Below are positions 18,241 to 26,537 of a stretch of DNA of 64,000 bases, piece after piece (position 1 is the first letter of the stretch; every line of letters starts with the position of its first letter). The position numbers and the translations under genes are program-made. The DNA comes from Saliniramus sp050485405 (GTDB lineage Bacteria > Pseudomonadota > Alphaproteobacteria > Rhizobiales > Beijerinckiaceae). Location: assembly GCA_050485405.1 (NCBI GenBank), contig JBJHBI010000012.1:1-64000 (forward strand), written 5' to 3'. A model generated the notes under the pieces. That model did no database searches. It worked only from the letters and a program-made list of their open reading frames with translations, and was not told where the DNA came from.

Positions 18241-19956
18241 TCAGAACATGAAATACCTCTGCGCCAGCGGCAATTCCTTCGCCGGCTCGCAAACGAGCAG
18301 TTCCCCGTCCGCCGTCACCGCATAGGTTTCGGGATCGATCTCGATCTGCGGCGTGGCGTCGTTGTGGATCATCGACTTCTTCGAGATGCCGCCGCGCACG
18401 TTGCGCACCGGCAGGCAGGTCTTGGCGAGGCCGAGTGACTGGGGCACGCCCTTGTCGATCGCCGCCTGCGAGAGGAAGGTGAAGCTCGTGCGTTGCAGCG
18501 CCTTGCCGAAGGCGCCGAACATCGGGCGGTAATGCACCGGCTGCGGGGTGGGGATCGAGGCGTTGGGATCGCCCATCGCCGCGGCGATGATGGTGCCGGC
18601 CTTGATGACGAGCTTCGGCTTCACCCCGAAGAAGGCCGGGTCCCAGATCACGAGATCGGCGATCTTGCCGGCCTCTATCGAGCCGATATGCGCGTCCACC
18701 CCATGCGCGATGGCCGGGTTGATGGTGTATTTCGCGATATAGCGCTTCACCCGGAAATTATCCGCCCCGGTGCCGACATCTTCCGCGAGCGCCCCGCGCT
18801 GGGTCTTCATCTTGTGGGCGGCCTGCCAGGTGCGGGTTATCACCTCGCCGACGCGGCCCATGGCCTGGCTGTCGGAGGCCATGATCGAGAGTGCGCCGAG
18901 ATCGTGCAGGATGTCCTCCGCCGCGATCGTCTCCTTGCGGATGCGGCTCTCGGCGAAGGCGAGGTCTTCCGGGATCGACGGGTCGAGATGGTGGCAGACC
19001 ATCAGCATGTCGAGATGCTCGTCGATCGTGTTGACCGTGAAGGGGCGGGTCGGATTGGTCGATGAGGGGATGACGTTTTCGAGCCCCGCGACCTTCATGA
19101 TGTCCGGCGCGTGCCCGCCGCCCGCGCCCTCGGTATGGAAGGCGTGGATAGTGCGTCCCTTGAAGGCCGCCACGGTATCCTCGACGAAACCGCTCTCATT
19201 GAGCGTGTCGGTATGGATCATCACCTGGATGTCGTATTCGTCGGCGACGGAGAGACAGCTGTCGATCGCAGCCGGGGTCGTGCCCCAGTCTTCGTGCAGT
19301 TTCATGGCGCAGACGCCCGCCTCGATCATCTCGACCAGCGCGCCGGGCAGGGAGGCGTTGCCCTTGCCGGCGAAGGCGAGGTTCATCGGCAGGCCCTCGG
19401 CGGCTTCGAGCATGCGCGCGACGTGCCAGGGGCCGGGCGTGCAGGTGGTCGCGTTGGTGCCGTCGGCGGGGCCGGTGCCGCCGCCGAGCATGGTGGTCAG
19501 CCCCGACATCAGGGCATCCTCGACCTGCTGCGGGCAGATGAAATGGATATGCGCGTCGAAGCCGCCGGCGGTGACGATCTTGCCCTCGCCCGCGATCGCC
19601 TCGGTACCGGGCCCGATGATGATGTCGACGCCCGGCTGGATATCCGGATTGCCGGCCTTGCCGATCCCCGCGATGCGCCCGTCGCGGATGCCGATATCGG
19701 CTTTGACGATGCCCCAATGGTCGAAGATCGTCGCGTTGGTGATCACCGTATCGACCGCCCCCTCGGCGCGGCTGCGCTGGCTCTGGCCCATCCCGTCGCG
19801 AATCACCTTGCCGCCGCCGAACTTCACCTCCTCGCCATAGGTGGTGAAATCGCGCTCGATCGCGATCACGAGATCGGTATCGGCGAGCCGCACCGTATCG
19901 CCGGTGGTCGGGCCGAACATGGCGGCGTAATCGGCGCGCGGGATGCGATAGGGCAT
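18241..19956 (-). CDS. ureC: Urease alpha (catalytic) subunit
   Basis: UreC holds the di-nickel centre that hydrolyses urea. The 571 residues are full length (typical 567-572) and the metal and active-site residues are intact: His136 and His138 (DAHIHF), the carbamylated Lys219 and His221 (AMKLHEDWG), His248 (MIHTDT), His274 (AFHTEG), the flap VCHHL (Cys321, His322) and Asp362 (MASDSQ). No ureA, ureB or accessory ureDEFG gene lies on either side: upstream is a divergent MarR gene, downstream a convergent CobW-family gene. The enzyme would need partners from elsewhere in the genome. Expression seems monocistronic. Confidence 0.95.
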   Translation of the reverse strand: MPYRIPRADYAAMFGPTTGDTVRLADTDLVIAIERDFTTYGEEVKFGGGKVIRDGMGQSQRSRAEGAVDTVITNATIFDHWGIVKADIGIRDGRIAGIGKAGNPDIQPGVDIIIGPGTEAIAGEGKIVTAGGFDAHIHFICPQQVEDALMSGLTTMLGGGTGPADGTNATTCTPGPWHVARMLEAAEGLPMNLAFAGKGNASLPGALVEMIEAGVCAMKLHEDWGTTPAAIDSCLSVADEYDIQVMIHTDTLNESGFVEDTVAAFKGRTIHAFHTEGAGGGHAPDIMKVAGLENVIPSSTNPTRPFTVNTIDEHLDMLMVCHHLDPSIPEDLAFAESRIRKETIAAEDILHDLGALSIMASDSQAMGRVGEVITRTWQAAHKMKTQRGALAEDVGTGADNFRVKRYIAKYTINPAIAHGVDAHIGSIEAGKIADLVIWDPAFFGVKPKLVIKAGTIIAAAMGDPNASIPTPQPVHYRPMFGAFGKALQRTSFTFLSQAAIDKGVPQSLGLAKTCLPVRNVRGGISKKSMIHNDATPQIEIDPETYAVTADGELLVCEPAKELPLAQRYFMF

Positions 19957-20101
19957 GGTGTTTCTCCGGCGGTTTCCTCTGATGCGGGAGCATACACGAA
20001 CCGTGCCAGAAATCCCCCTCGGCGCGCCGATCCGCGCTCCTCATGCCCGTGAAATCGCAAATTGTCATGTGGACGTCATCGTCGTGATGGCAAACTGTAT
20101 G

Positions 20102-20117
20102 CGGCAAAGGATTGCCG
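20102..20117. promoter_or_regulatory. Candidate MarR-type operator between ureC and the MarR gene
   Basis: CGGCAA AGGA TTGCCG is a perfect 6-4-6 inverted repeat, the size and form of many MarR-family operators. It lies 61 bases before the MarR-family start and 146 bases before ureC, so it could serve autoregulation or both divergent genes. No experiment supports this. Confidence 0.4.
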
Positions 20118-20177
20118 TGGGACAATGCGACCGTCGCAGATCGAGACCTGTGAACGGAACAATTCGGCGGGCGAGAG

Positions 20178-20819
20178 ATGAAACATCCGGGCGAGAAGAG
20201 CGTGGGCTGGGTGCTGATGCGGGCGGCGCGCCTGCATCGCGCGCGCATGGGAGAGAAGCTCGTCGCACTCGGGCTCTATCCGGGGCAGGAACAGGTGCTC
20301 CAGGCGCTCGCCACCAAGAGTGCCGAGAAGAGTGCGGACAAGGGCGCAGACAGGGCATCCGACAAAGGCGCCGACGGCCCGTCGAGCGCGGCGAACGGTG
20401 ACGCGCCACCCTCGGGCATGAGCATGGGCGAACTCGCGACCATCCTGCAGGTCCGCCCGCCCACCGCCTCGAAGACGGTCTCGCGCCTCTCCGCCATGGG
20501 TCTCGTCGCCCGCCAGGATCGCGACCGCGACGGCCGCGTCGTGCGCGTGGCGTTGACGGAGGCCGGACGCGCGCGCGCCGAGGCCATCACGGGCTTGTGG
20601 GACGAGGTCGAGGACGAGTTGCTCGCAGGCCTCGACGGCAAGGACCGCAAACGCCTGCGAAAGCTTCTGCGCAAGGCCGGACGCAATCTGGCCCGCCTCG
20701 CCGCCGCCGACGATTCGGCCCTCGCCGACGCGGATGACGACGAGGACGAGGGTGAGGATACGCCCGATTCCGTCGTCGTCGATCCGCGTACACCGGACCG
20801 GGATCCGGTTTCCGCCTGA
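20178..20819 (+). CDS. MarR-family transcriptional regulator with a low-complexity insertion
   Basis: The winged-helix core of a MarR repressor is recognisable: LHRARMGEKLVALGLYPGQEQVL, then MSMGELATILQVRPPTASKTVSRL as the recognition helix region and LVARQDRDRDGRVVRVALTEAGRA as the wing. Between them, at residues about 47-79, lies a 33-residue hydrophilic stretch with repeats such as DKGAD and SDKGAD, where normal MarR proteins run straight on. The C-terminus ends in an acidic tail (DADDDEDEGED). At 213 residues it is longer than the usual 140-170. It is divergent from ureC. The ligand and targets are unknown. Confidence 0.85.
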   Translation: MKHPGEKSVGWVLMRAARLHRARMGEKLVALGLYPGQEQVLQALATKSAEKSADKGADRASDKGADGPSSAANGDAPPSGMSMGELATILQVRPPTASKTVSRLSAMGLVARQDRDRDGRVVRVALTEAGRARAEAITGLWDEVEDELLAGLDGKDRKRLRKLLRKAGRNLARLAAADDSALADADDDEDEGEDTPDSVVVDPRTPDRDPVSA

Positions 20820-20930
20820 CGCGCGGACGCGTTTCTCGAATTGAAGCGCGAACGCGTTTTTCGAAACTTCCCGATCGCCCTGTGCGCAATCGCCCTGTCG
20901 GCGCAAGGCGGGCGGGTTTATGCTCGCGCC

Positions 20931-21863
20931 ATGGACGAATCCGCCCGCCGCCCCAAGCCTTCCGGCAATCTCGACGCCCCCGCCTCCCCGGAGGAGCGGC
21001 GGCGCAGGCTCGTCGCGATCGGCCTGATGAGCGGCGCGCTGGCGTGTTTTTCGTGCCTCGACGCCACGGCGAAATGGCTCGCGGGCCAAGGCGTCGATCC
21101 GCTCCAGACGGTCTGGGCGCGCTACATGGTCAGCGTGGTGCTGGTCTCGTTCTTCGTCAATCACTGGACGAGCCCCGGCGTCCTGCGTACGACGCGGCCC
21201 ATCCTGCAGGTCGCCCGCTCGGTGCTGCTTCTGGCCTCGACCATCCTCAACTTCATCGCCTTGCAATATCTGCAACTGGCCGAGACCATCTCGATCCTCT
21301 TCGCGACGCCTTTCCTCGTGGCTTTGCTCGCCGGGCCGATCCTCGGTGAATGGGCCGGGCCGCGCCGGATGATCGCCATCGGCGTCGGTTTTCTGGGCGT
21401 GCTGGTGGTGACCCGCCCCGGCTTCGGCGGCATGCATCCCGCCGCCTTCCTCTCGGTCGCCGGCGCGGTCTGCTACGCGCTCTACGGCATCTCGACGCGC
21501 ATGCTCGCCGCGACCGATTCCTCGCGCACCACCATGGTCTATTCCGGCCTCGCCGGCGTCGCGCTGATGACGCCGATCCTGCCCTTCGTCTGGCAGACGC
21601 CGCAGGAACCGCTGATCTGGCTGATGCTGGTCGCGATCGGTTTCTATGGCGGGTTCGGGCACTGGCTCCTGATCCTCGCCCATGCCCGCGCGCCCGCGCC
21701 CGTCCTGGCCCCGTTCATCTACAGCCAGCTGATCTGGATGCTGCTTCTGGGCTATTTCATCTTCGGCGACTGGCCCGATCCGTGGACGCTCGTCGGCGCG
21801 AGCATCGTCATCGCCTCGGGGCTCTATCTGCTCTATCGCGAGCGGGTGCGCCGCTCCGGGTGA
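20931..21863 (+). CDS. EamA/DMT-superfamily transporter
   Basis: This 310-residue permease has ten predicted membrane segments in two repeats, including LACFSCLDATAKWLAG, NFIALQYLQLAETISILFATPF and a last GASIVIASGLYLLYRE. The pattern resembles the RhaT/YojE-like DMT group; the substrate is unknown. The ATG at 20931 follows the MarR gene by 111 bases. An in-frame TTG at 20841 would add an unlikely leader. Confidence 0.87.
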   Translation: MDESARRPKPSGNLDAPASPEERRRRLVAIGLMSGALACFSCLDATAKWLAGQGVDPLQTVWARYMVSVVLVSFFVNHWTSPGVLRTTRPILQVARSVLLLASTILNFIALQYLQLAETISILFATPFLVALLAGPILGEWAGPRRMIAIGVGFLGVLVVTRPGFGGMHPAAFLSVAGAVCYALYGISTRMLAATDSSRTTMVYSGLAGVALMTPILPFVWQTPQEPLIWLMLVAIGFYGGFGHWLLILAHARAPAPVLAPFIYSQLIWMLLLGYFIFGDWPDPWTLVGASIVIASGLYLLYRERVRRSG

Positions 21864-21938
21864 CGGGCCGGATACCGCCCGCGCTTGACGCAAGGGCGGG
21901 CATGACGCCTAAATCTCTTGCAGGAGAATGACCGGACC

Positions 21939-22841
21939 ATGACCATCCGCCCCCGCCGCAGCGCGCTCTACATGCCCGGCGCCAATCCCCGCGCGCTCGA
22001 GAAAGCGCGCGCCCTCGACGCCGATGCACTGATCCTCGATCTCGAGGATTCGGTCGCGCCGCAGATCAAGGATGACGCGCGCGAGGCCGTCTGCGCCATG
22101 GTCGCGCAGCGCGCCTATCCCGGGCGCGAGACCGTGATCCGCGTGAACGGGCCGGGCTCGCCCTGGTTCGAAAGCGATCTCGCGGCGGCCTGCGCGGCGG
22201 GTCCGGATGCGATCCTGATCCCCAAGGTCGAGACCGCATGTACCTTGTTCGACATCGCCATCCGCCTGCGCGAAGCCGGTGCCGCGCCGGATGTGCGTAT
22301 CTGGGCCATGATCGAGACGCCCGGCGCGATCCTGCGCATCGCCGAGATCGCAGCCTGCTCGGATGATCCGGCGACGCGGCTGGACTGCCTCGTGATGGGC
22401 CTCAACGATCTCGCCAAGGAGACGCGGGCGCGGTTCACGGCGGATCGCGCCGGCATGCTGCCCTGGTTGCAGACCGCGCTGATCGCCGCACGCACCTACG
22501 GGCTCGATATTCTCGACGGCGTCTGCAACGCGATCGGAGATGTGGCGACTTTCGAAGCGGAATGCCGGCAGGGGCGCGATCTCGGTTTCGACGGCAAGAG
22601 CATTATCCATCCGAGCCAGATCGCACCGGCCAACGCTGTTTTCGCGCCGGACAGCCAAGAGATCGCGCAGGCGCGCGCAATCCTCGACGCTTTCGCGCTG
22701 CCCGAGAATGCCGGCAAGGGCGTGATCGCCCTCGACGGGCGCATGGTCGAGCGCCTGCATGCGGAGATGGCCGCGCGGGTCGTCGCCCTGGCCGATGCGA
22801 TCGGGGAACGCGCGGCGGCGGCGTCTCAGTCGGGCAGCTGA
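21939..22841 (+). CDS. CitE-like HpcH/HpaI aldolase/citrate lyase family protein (CoA-ester lyase)
   Basis: This TIM-barrel enzyme family cleaves or hydrolyses CoA esters such as malyl-CoA, beta-methylmalyl-CoA or citramalyl-CoA using Mg2+. The 300 residues show RRSALYMPGANPRALEKA, ILDLEDSVAP with the metal/substrate acids, IPKVET, the metal-binding MIETPGAI and the C-terminal GFDGKSIIHPSQI. The ATG at 21939 has AGGAG 12 bases upstream. Whether it is a lyase or a thioesterase cannot be told. Its last 16 bases overlap the convergent Trm112-like gene. Confidence 0.85.
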   Translation: MTIRPRRSALYMPGANPRALEKARALDADALILDLEDSVAPQIKDDAREAVCAMVAQRAYPGRETVIRVNGPGSPWFESDLAAACAAGPDAILIPKVETACTLFDIAIRLREAGAAPDVRIWAMIETPGAILRIAEIAACSDDPATRLDCLVMGLNDLAKETRARFTADRAGMLPWLQTALIAARTYGLDILDGVCNAIGDVATFEAECRQGRDLGFDGKSIIHPSQIAPANAVFAPDSQEIAQARAILDAFALPENAGKGVIALDGRMVERLHAEMAARVVALADAIGERAAAASQSGS

Positions 22842-23050
22842 CGGGCCTCTTCGGGCAGCATGATCGGGATCCCGTCGCGGATCGGATAGGCGAGCCGCGC
22901 CTGTTTCGAGATCAGCTCCTGCTTCTGCGCATCATATTCCAGCGTTGCCTTGGTGAGCGGGCAGACGAGGATTTCGAGGAGCTTGGGATCGATCCCCGGC
23001 GCCGGGGTCGGGGCCGCTTCCGGCGCGGTGTTTTCCTGCGGTGTCGACAT
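22826..23050 (-). CDS. Trm112-family small zinc-ribbon-like protein
   Basis: This 74-residue protein matches the bacterial Trm112/YcaR family: IDPKLLEILVCPLTKATLEYD followed by ISKQARLAYPIRDGIPIMLPEEAR. Bacterial members are of unclear role; eukaryotic Trm112 activates methyltransferases. Only one cysteine (CPLTK) is present, so a four-cysteine zinc ribbon is unlikely. It is the last gene of a minus-strand string (thioredoxin-TPR, LON-domain, Trm112) that I know from other Hyphomicrobiales. Its 3' end overlaps the convergent CitE-like gene by 16 bases. Confidence 0.85.
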   Translation of the reverse strand: MSTPQENTAPEAAPTPAPGIDPKLLEILVCPLTKATLEYDAQKQELISKQARLAYPIRDGIPIMLPEEARQLPD

Positions 23051-23084
23051 GTCGCTCGGTTCCTTCACACCCGGTTGGGGCGCT

Positions 23085-23783
23085 TCATTGCATGGTCGGC
23101 GAGGAATCCTCGTCGTCGTTGCTGCCGCGCAGCACCTCGATCTCGGTGAGTGCGATCAGCGCTTCGGCGCGATTCTTGAGATCGGGCGCTTCCAGCAGCG
23201 CCTGCTTTTCGGCGGAGCCGAACGGGGTCATCATGCACAGGGCATTGACCAGCGCCTCGTTGGGCGCCTGCTCGACGCCGCGCCAATCGACCTCGATCTC
23301 CATCACCTTGACGAATTGCCGCAAGGCCGCGATCAGGCGCTTGCGGTCGACCTCCTCCTCGCCGGCGCGGGCGACGAAGTCGGTGGCGAAGGGTGAGAAA
23401 TCCGCGCGCACCTGACGATAGGGCGTCATCACGGTGAGTTCCTCGGCGACGCGGAACCGCGCAATGCCTGTCAGCGTCAGGAGGTAGCGCCCGTCGCCCG
23501 TTTCGGCGATCTGGGTGATGCGCCCGGCACAGCCGACCCGGTAGAGCCGCCCGGGCGAAGCGTTTCCGCCCTCGCCGGAGCCGGGGATGCCGTCACCTTC
23601 CGGCTGCACCATGCCGATCAGCCGCTCGCCGCGTAGCGCATCGTCGATCATCGCCATGTAGCGCGGCTCGAAGATGTTGAGCGGCATCTGGCCGCGCGGC
23701 AGCAACAGCGCGCCCGGCAAGGGGAAAACCGGGATCACGTCCGGGCAATCCTGCGGCCCGCGATAGACGACGTTCGTGGGCAT
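23085..23783 (-). CDS. LON substrate-binding-domain protein (no protease domain)
   Basis: This 232-residue protein consists essentially of the N-terminal LON domain (PF02190): IPVFPLPGALLLPRGQMPLNIFEPRYMAM, then the typical VGCAGRITQI and YLLTLTGIARFRV. No AAA or Ser-Lys protease domain is present. Such stand-alone LON-domain proteins are widespread in alphaproteobacteria; a role in protein quality control is assumed but not shown. It is 12 bases downstream of the thioredoxin-TPR gene and 34 bases upstream of the Trm112-like gene, which suggests one operon. Confidence 0.88.
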   Translation of the reverse strand: MPTNVVYRGPQDCPDVIPVFPLPGALLLPRGQMPLNIFEPRYMAMIDDALRGERLIGMVQPEGDGIPGSGEGGNASPGRLYRVGCAGRITQIAETGDGRYLLTLTGIARFRVAEELTVMTPYRQVRADFSPFATDFVARAGEEEVDRKRLIAALRQFVKVMEIEVDWRGVEQAPNEALVNALCMMTPFGSAEKQALLEAPDLKNRAEALIALTEIEVLRGSNDDEDSSPTMQ

Positions 23784-23795
23784 GGCGCCCTCCGC

Positions 23796-24728
23796 TTATC
23801 TGAAGAGCACCGCCGAAAGCTTGCGGCGCCCGGCGATGCTCGCGGGATCCTTCGGCCCCCATGCCTCGAAGAATTCCAGGAGCTGCTTGCGCGCGCCGTC
23901 CTCGTTCCATTCACGGTCACGCTTCACGATTTCGACGAGATGTTCCGCCGCCTCGAGGCGGCGATCCGCACCGGCGAGCGCGATGGCGAGATCGAAGCGC
24001 ACCTGATGATCGTCGGGATCTGCGGCGAGCTTCGCTTCGAGCTCGCCCGTATCGCCGAGCTGCTCGGCCTGCTCGGCGAGTTCGAGCGCCTTGCGCACGG
24101 CGGTGATGGCGGGATCGTCGCTTTTGTCTTCCGGCACCATGTCGAGGAAGCGCCGCGTGCCCTCGAGGTCCTTCAGATCGAGATGCAGCCGGGCCATGCC
24201 CGCGATCGCCGGGGCGTTGTCCGGCTCCTGCTGCAGGACGCCCGCATAGAGCTGTGCCGCGCCCTGGACATCGCCCGATTCGGCGAGCGCCTTCGCTTCT
24301 TCGAGCCCCTGCTCGACCGGCGAGGGGCCGGGGGCGCCACCCAGCTTGGCGATGAAGGCATCGACCTGGCTCTCGGGCAGCGCGCCCATGAAGCCGTCGA
24401 CCGGCTGCCCGTTCTTGAAGGCGATCACGGCGGGGATCGACTGGATGCCGAGCTGGCCGGCAATGGCGGGGTGATCGTCGATATTCATCTTGACGAGCTT
24501 CACCTTGCCCGCAGCCTTGGTCACCGCCTTCTCGATGATCGGCGTGAGCTGCTTGCAGGGGCCGCACCAGGGTGCCCAGAAATCGACGAGGACCGGCTGG
24601 CTCATCGATTCGGCGATCACGTCCTCGCGAAAGGTCGCGGTGGTCGTATCCTTGATCAGGGCGCCACCCCCCTGCCCCGCTGCGCCGGGTGCGGGAGTCG
24701 CCTGTCCCGTCATCGAATTGCCGAACAT
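23796..24728 (-). CDS. Thioredoxin-fold protein with C-terminal TPR region (CnoX/YbbN-like)
   Basis: The 310 residues combine a thioredoxin domain (about 25-130) with an active-site WCGPC (Cys55, Cys58), cis-proline SIPAV and a TPR-like helical C-terminus (about 135-290). This is the layout of CnoX (YbbN), a holdase and redox co-chaperone that hands clients to GroEL. Unlike E. coli CnoX, which lacks the CxxC pair, this one keeps both cysteines and so may be redox active. It is the first gene of the three-gene string with the LON-domain and Trm112-like genes. The final residues SAVLFR are typical of alphaproteobacterial members. Confidence 0.9.
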   Translation of the reverse strand: MFGNSMTGQATPAPGAAGQGGGALIKDTTTATFREDVIAESMSQPVLVDFWAPWCGPCKQLTPIIEKAVTKAAGKVKLVKMNIDDHPAIAGQLGIQSIPAVIAFKNGQPVDGFMGALPESQVDAFIAKLGGAPGPSPVEQGLEEAKALAESGDVQGAAQLYAGVLQQEPDNAPAIAGMARLHLDLKDLEGTRRFLDMVPEDKSDDPAITAVRKALELAEQAEQLGDTGELEAKLAADPDDHQVRFDLAIALAGADRRLEAAEHLVEIVKRDREWNEDGARKQLLEFFEAWGPKDPASIAGRRKLSAVLFR

Positions 24729-24768
24729 GCTCGTCTCACTCTTCGGTTCGTTCGTCGGTCGGTTGTTC

Positions 24769-25320
24769 TCAAGATGGGATCGCCGCGTCGTTTTGACCAG
24801 CCCCGGAATCTGCGGATTCGCCGGCGGGTGCGGGCAGATCCAGAATACGGGTCTCGTGGCCGTGTTCGGCGAGGAAGGCGATCAGATCGGTCACCTTCAT
24901 CGAGGTGGTCATGGTGTTGATCAGCGGATGCGCGTTGATGATCTCCTGATCGGCCAGACGCCGGTCGAGCACGAAGGAGATCTTTTCCGGTGCCGCGTTC
25001 ACCAGCGCGAGCGGCGTCACGGAGCCCGGCTCCACGCCGAGCAGTTCCCCGAGCAGCTCCGCCGAGCCGAAGGAGAGCCGCCCCGAGCCGCCGATCACGG
25101 GATGCAGCCGCTTCAGATCGACCGCGCTCTCCGATTCCGCCGTCACGAGGAAGATGCGGCTCTTTTTGTCCTTCAGGAAGAGGTTCTTGGTGTGGCCGCC
25201 GGGAATGCGCGCCTTCACATGCTGCGATTCGGCCACGGTGAACACGGCTTCGTGCTCGGTCGTGGTGGTTTCGTAGCCGCGTTGGTCGAGAGCGGCGAGA
25301 AGCTGCTGGGGTGTCATCAT
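24769..25320 (-). CDS. YbaK/ProX-type prolyl-tRNA editing protein (deacylase)
   Basis: This free-standing editing domain hydrolyses mischarged tRNA(Pro), typically Ala-tRNA(Pro) for the ProX/PrdX group. The 183-residue product has HEAVFTVAESQHVKARIPGGHTKNLFLKD, the catalytic-lysine region, and KISFVLDRRLADQEIINAHPL near the C-terminus, matching ProX/PrdX. The start is one of two adjacent ATGs at 25315-25320 behind GAGG; an ATG at 25338 adds six residues. It is separated by 40 bases from the thioredoxin-TPR gene downstream, so it may lead that operon. Confidence 0.9.
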   Translation of the reverse strand: MMTPQQLLAALDQRGYETTTTEHEAVFTVAESQHVKARIPGGHTKNLFLKDKKSRIFLVTAESESAVDLKRLHPVIGGSGRLSFGSAELLGELLGVEPGSVTPLALVNAAPEKISFVLDRRLADQEIINAHPLINTMTTSMKVTDLIAFLAEHGHETRILDLPAPAGESADSGAGQNDAAIPS

Positions 25321-25635
25321 GGCCTCGCTTGTAACCATGCATGCGCCCGGGCTCAAGGCGGGGAATGCACGGGGAATGCGATTGTACCGGCTTGACGTTG
25401 CGTCATGGCGATGCCTACGGCTCCGCTCTCGCGGCCCGGCGGAGGAAGCCGCGCAGCAGCGGCGCAACGTCTACACCCGGAATCGCTTTCGGAATTCGAG
25501 GTGGAGCTCCACGCGGGATTTCTCTCGAAATTCCTCTCAAAATTCCTCTTGCAAAGCCCGCGCGTCTGGTTCATATGAGCGCCATCGACGCGGTGGCGAC
25601 ACCGCCGGCGCCCCGGAAGGGTCGCCACGGAGCGT

Positions 25636-25710
25636 GCGGGTGTAGCTCAGGGGTAGAGCACAACCTTGCCAAGGTTGGGGTCGTGGGTTCGAATCCCATC
25701 GCCCGCTCCA
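25636..25710 (+). tRNA. tRNA-Gly (anticodon GCC)
   Basis: The cloverleaf is complete: acceptor arms GCGGGTG (25636-25642) and CGCCCGC (25700-25706) pair with one G-T wobble, D arm GCTC..GAGC, anticodon stem AACCT/AGGTT enclosing loop TTGCCAA with anticodon GCC, and T arm GTGGG TTCGAAT CCCAT. The discriminator T and CCA (25707-25710) are encoded. The gene is followed by T-rich sequence and a hairpin at 25742. Confidence 0.97.
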
Positions 25711-25741
25711 ATTTTCCTTTTCCCGATCAGAATACCGCACA

Positions 25742-25763
25742 GCGCAGATCCTTCGATCTGCGC
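25742..25763. terminator. Hairpin between tRNA-Gly and hutC
   Basis: GCGCAGATC (25742-25750) and GATCTGCGC (25755-25763) form a perfect 9-bp stem with a 4-base loop between the convergent tRNA gene and hutC. No T-run follows on either strand, so it may be a transcript-end structure rather than a classical terminator. Confidence 0.4.
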
Positions 25764-25784
25764 GCAGACGCTTGCGTTATCCGC

Positions 25785-26537
25785 TCAGATCGCAGTGGTG
25801 ATCGCATATCCCGGTCGGTGGGACTGGGTGACGAGGGTGACGGGTTCGTCGCCGATCCAGGTGATGCGCTCCATGGTGAAGATCGCCGCACCCGGCTCGC
25901 AGCGCAGCGAAGCGGCGCAATCCGCATCGGCGGAGGCGGCGGAAAGCGTGAGTTCACCGCGCGTGTAAGGCACGTTCTGGACGAGCCAGGCATTGGCGCT
26001 GTAGTGCGCGAGATCGACATCCATGATCTCCGGCACGGCCTTCGGATTGATCCAGCGATCCTCGTAAGCATGCGGCAGCCCGTCCGCGAGATGCAGCGCA
26101 CGTGCATGCAACAGCTTCACCCCCGGCGACAATCCCATCCGGCTGCGCACGTTGAGTGGTGCGCTCGCGAGCGCGCGGCTGATCAGCGCGTAATCGTAGC
26201 GCGCGCCCCGCGCCTCGACCTCCTGGCGGATGACGGGAATGTGCAGGGTCGCGCGACGCAGCGGATTGAGCGCCACGCGGGTGCCGGCCTTGCGGCGCCG
26301 GTCGATCAGCCCCGTGGCGGCGACTTCGCGCAAGGCGCGGTTCACCGTGGAACGGGCGCAGCCGTATTCGGCGGCGAGTTCCGCCTCGTGCGGGATCAGT
26401 TCGCCGGGCGGCCAGGCGCGCGAGCGGATGCGGGCGAGGACGTCGTCGCGGATCGTTTGCCATGTCGTCGTCGAGCGGCGCGGGGTATCGCCCGCCCCAA
26501 CGCCCGGAGGGTTCTTGGTCGTATCGTCAGATCGCAT
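25785..26537 (-). CDS. hutC: GntR/HutC-family repressor of the histidine utilisation genes
   Basis: HutC represses hut genes and is usually released by urocanate. The 250 residues hold an N-terminal GntR winged helix (about 25-90; HEAELAAEYGCARSTVNRALREVAATGLIDRRRKAGTRV split here only for description) and a C-terminal UTRA ligand domain ending ITWIGDEPVTLVTQSHRPGY. The start overlaps the hutF stop by 11 bases, so the two genes are translationally coupled. Its likely operator is in the hutF-hutI intergenic region. Confidence 0.9.
   Translation of the reverse strand: MRSDDTTKNPPGVGAGDTPRRSTTTWQTIRDDVLARIRSRAWPPGELIPHEAELAAEYGCARSTVNRALREVAATGLIDRRRKAGTRVALNPLRRATLHIPVIRQEVEARGARYDYALISRALASAPLNVRSRMGLSPGVKLLHARALHLADGLPHAYEDRWINPKAVPEIMDVDLAHYSANAWLVQNVPYTRGELTLSAASADADCAASLRCEPGAAIFTMERITWIGDEPVTLVTQSHRPGYAITTAI

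Noticed and set aside
19111..20052. Long plus-strand frames opposite ureC
   Set aside because: They are the mirror of a highly conserved gene and show Arg/Ala/Gly-rich composition with no known motif.
20062..20080. A second PHO-like repeat between ureC and the MarR gene
   Set aside because: One half-site has two mismatches and there is no link to phosphate; chance is more likely.
25485..25560. Short A/T-rich repeats (AATTCCTCT-type) before the tRNA as a mobile or CRISPR-like array
   Set aside because: Only two or three imperfect copies of about 12 bases without spacers; ordinary intergenic sequence.
25537..25740. A 67-codon minus-strand frame over the tRNA-Gly region, with WDSNPRPQPWQGCALPLSYT
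   Set aside because: This is the well-known false protein produced by reading the complement of a tRNA gene; the tRNA at 25636-25710 explains the sequence.
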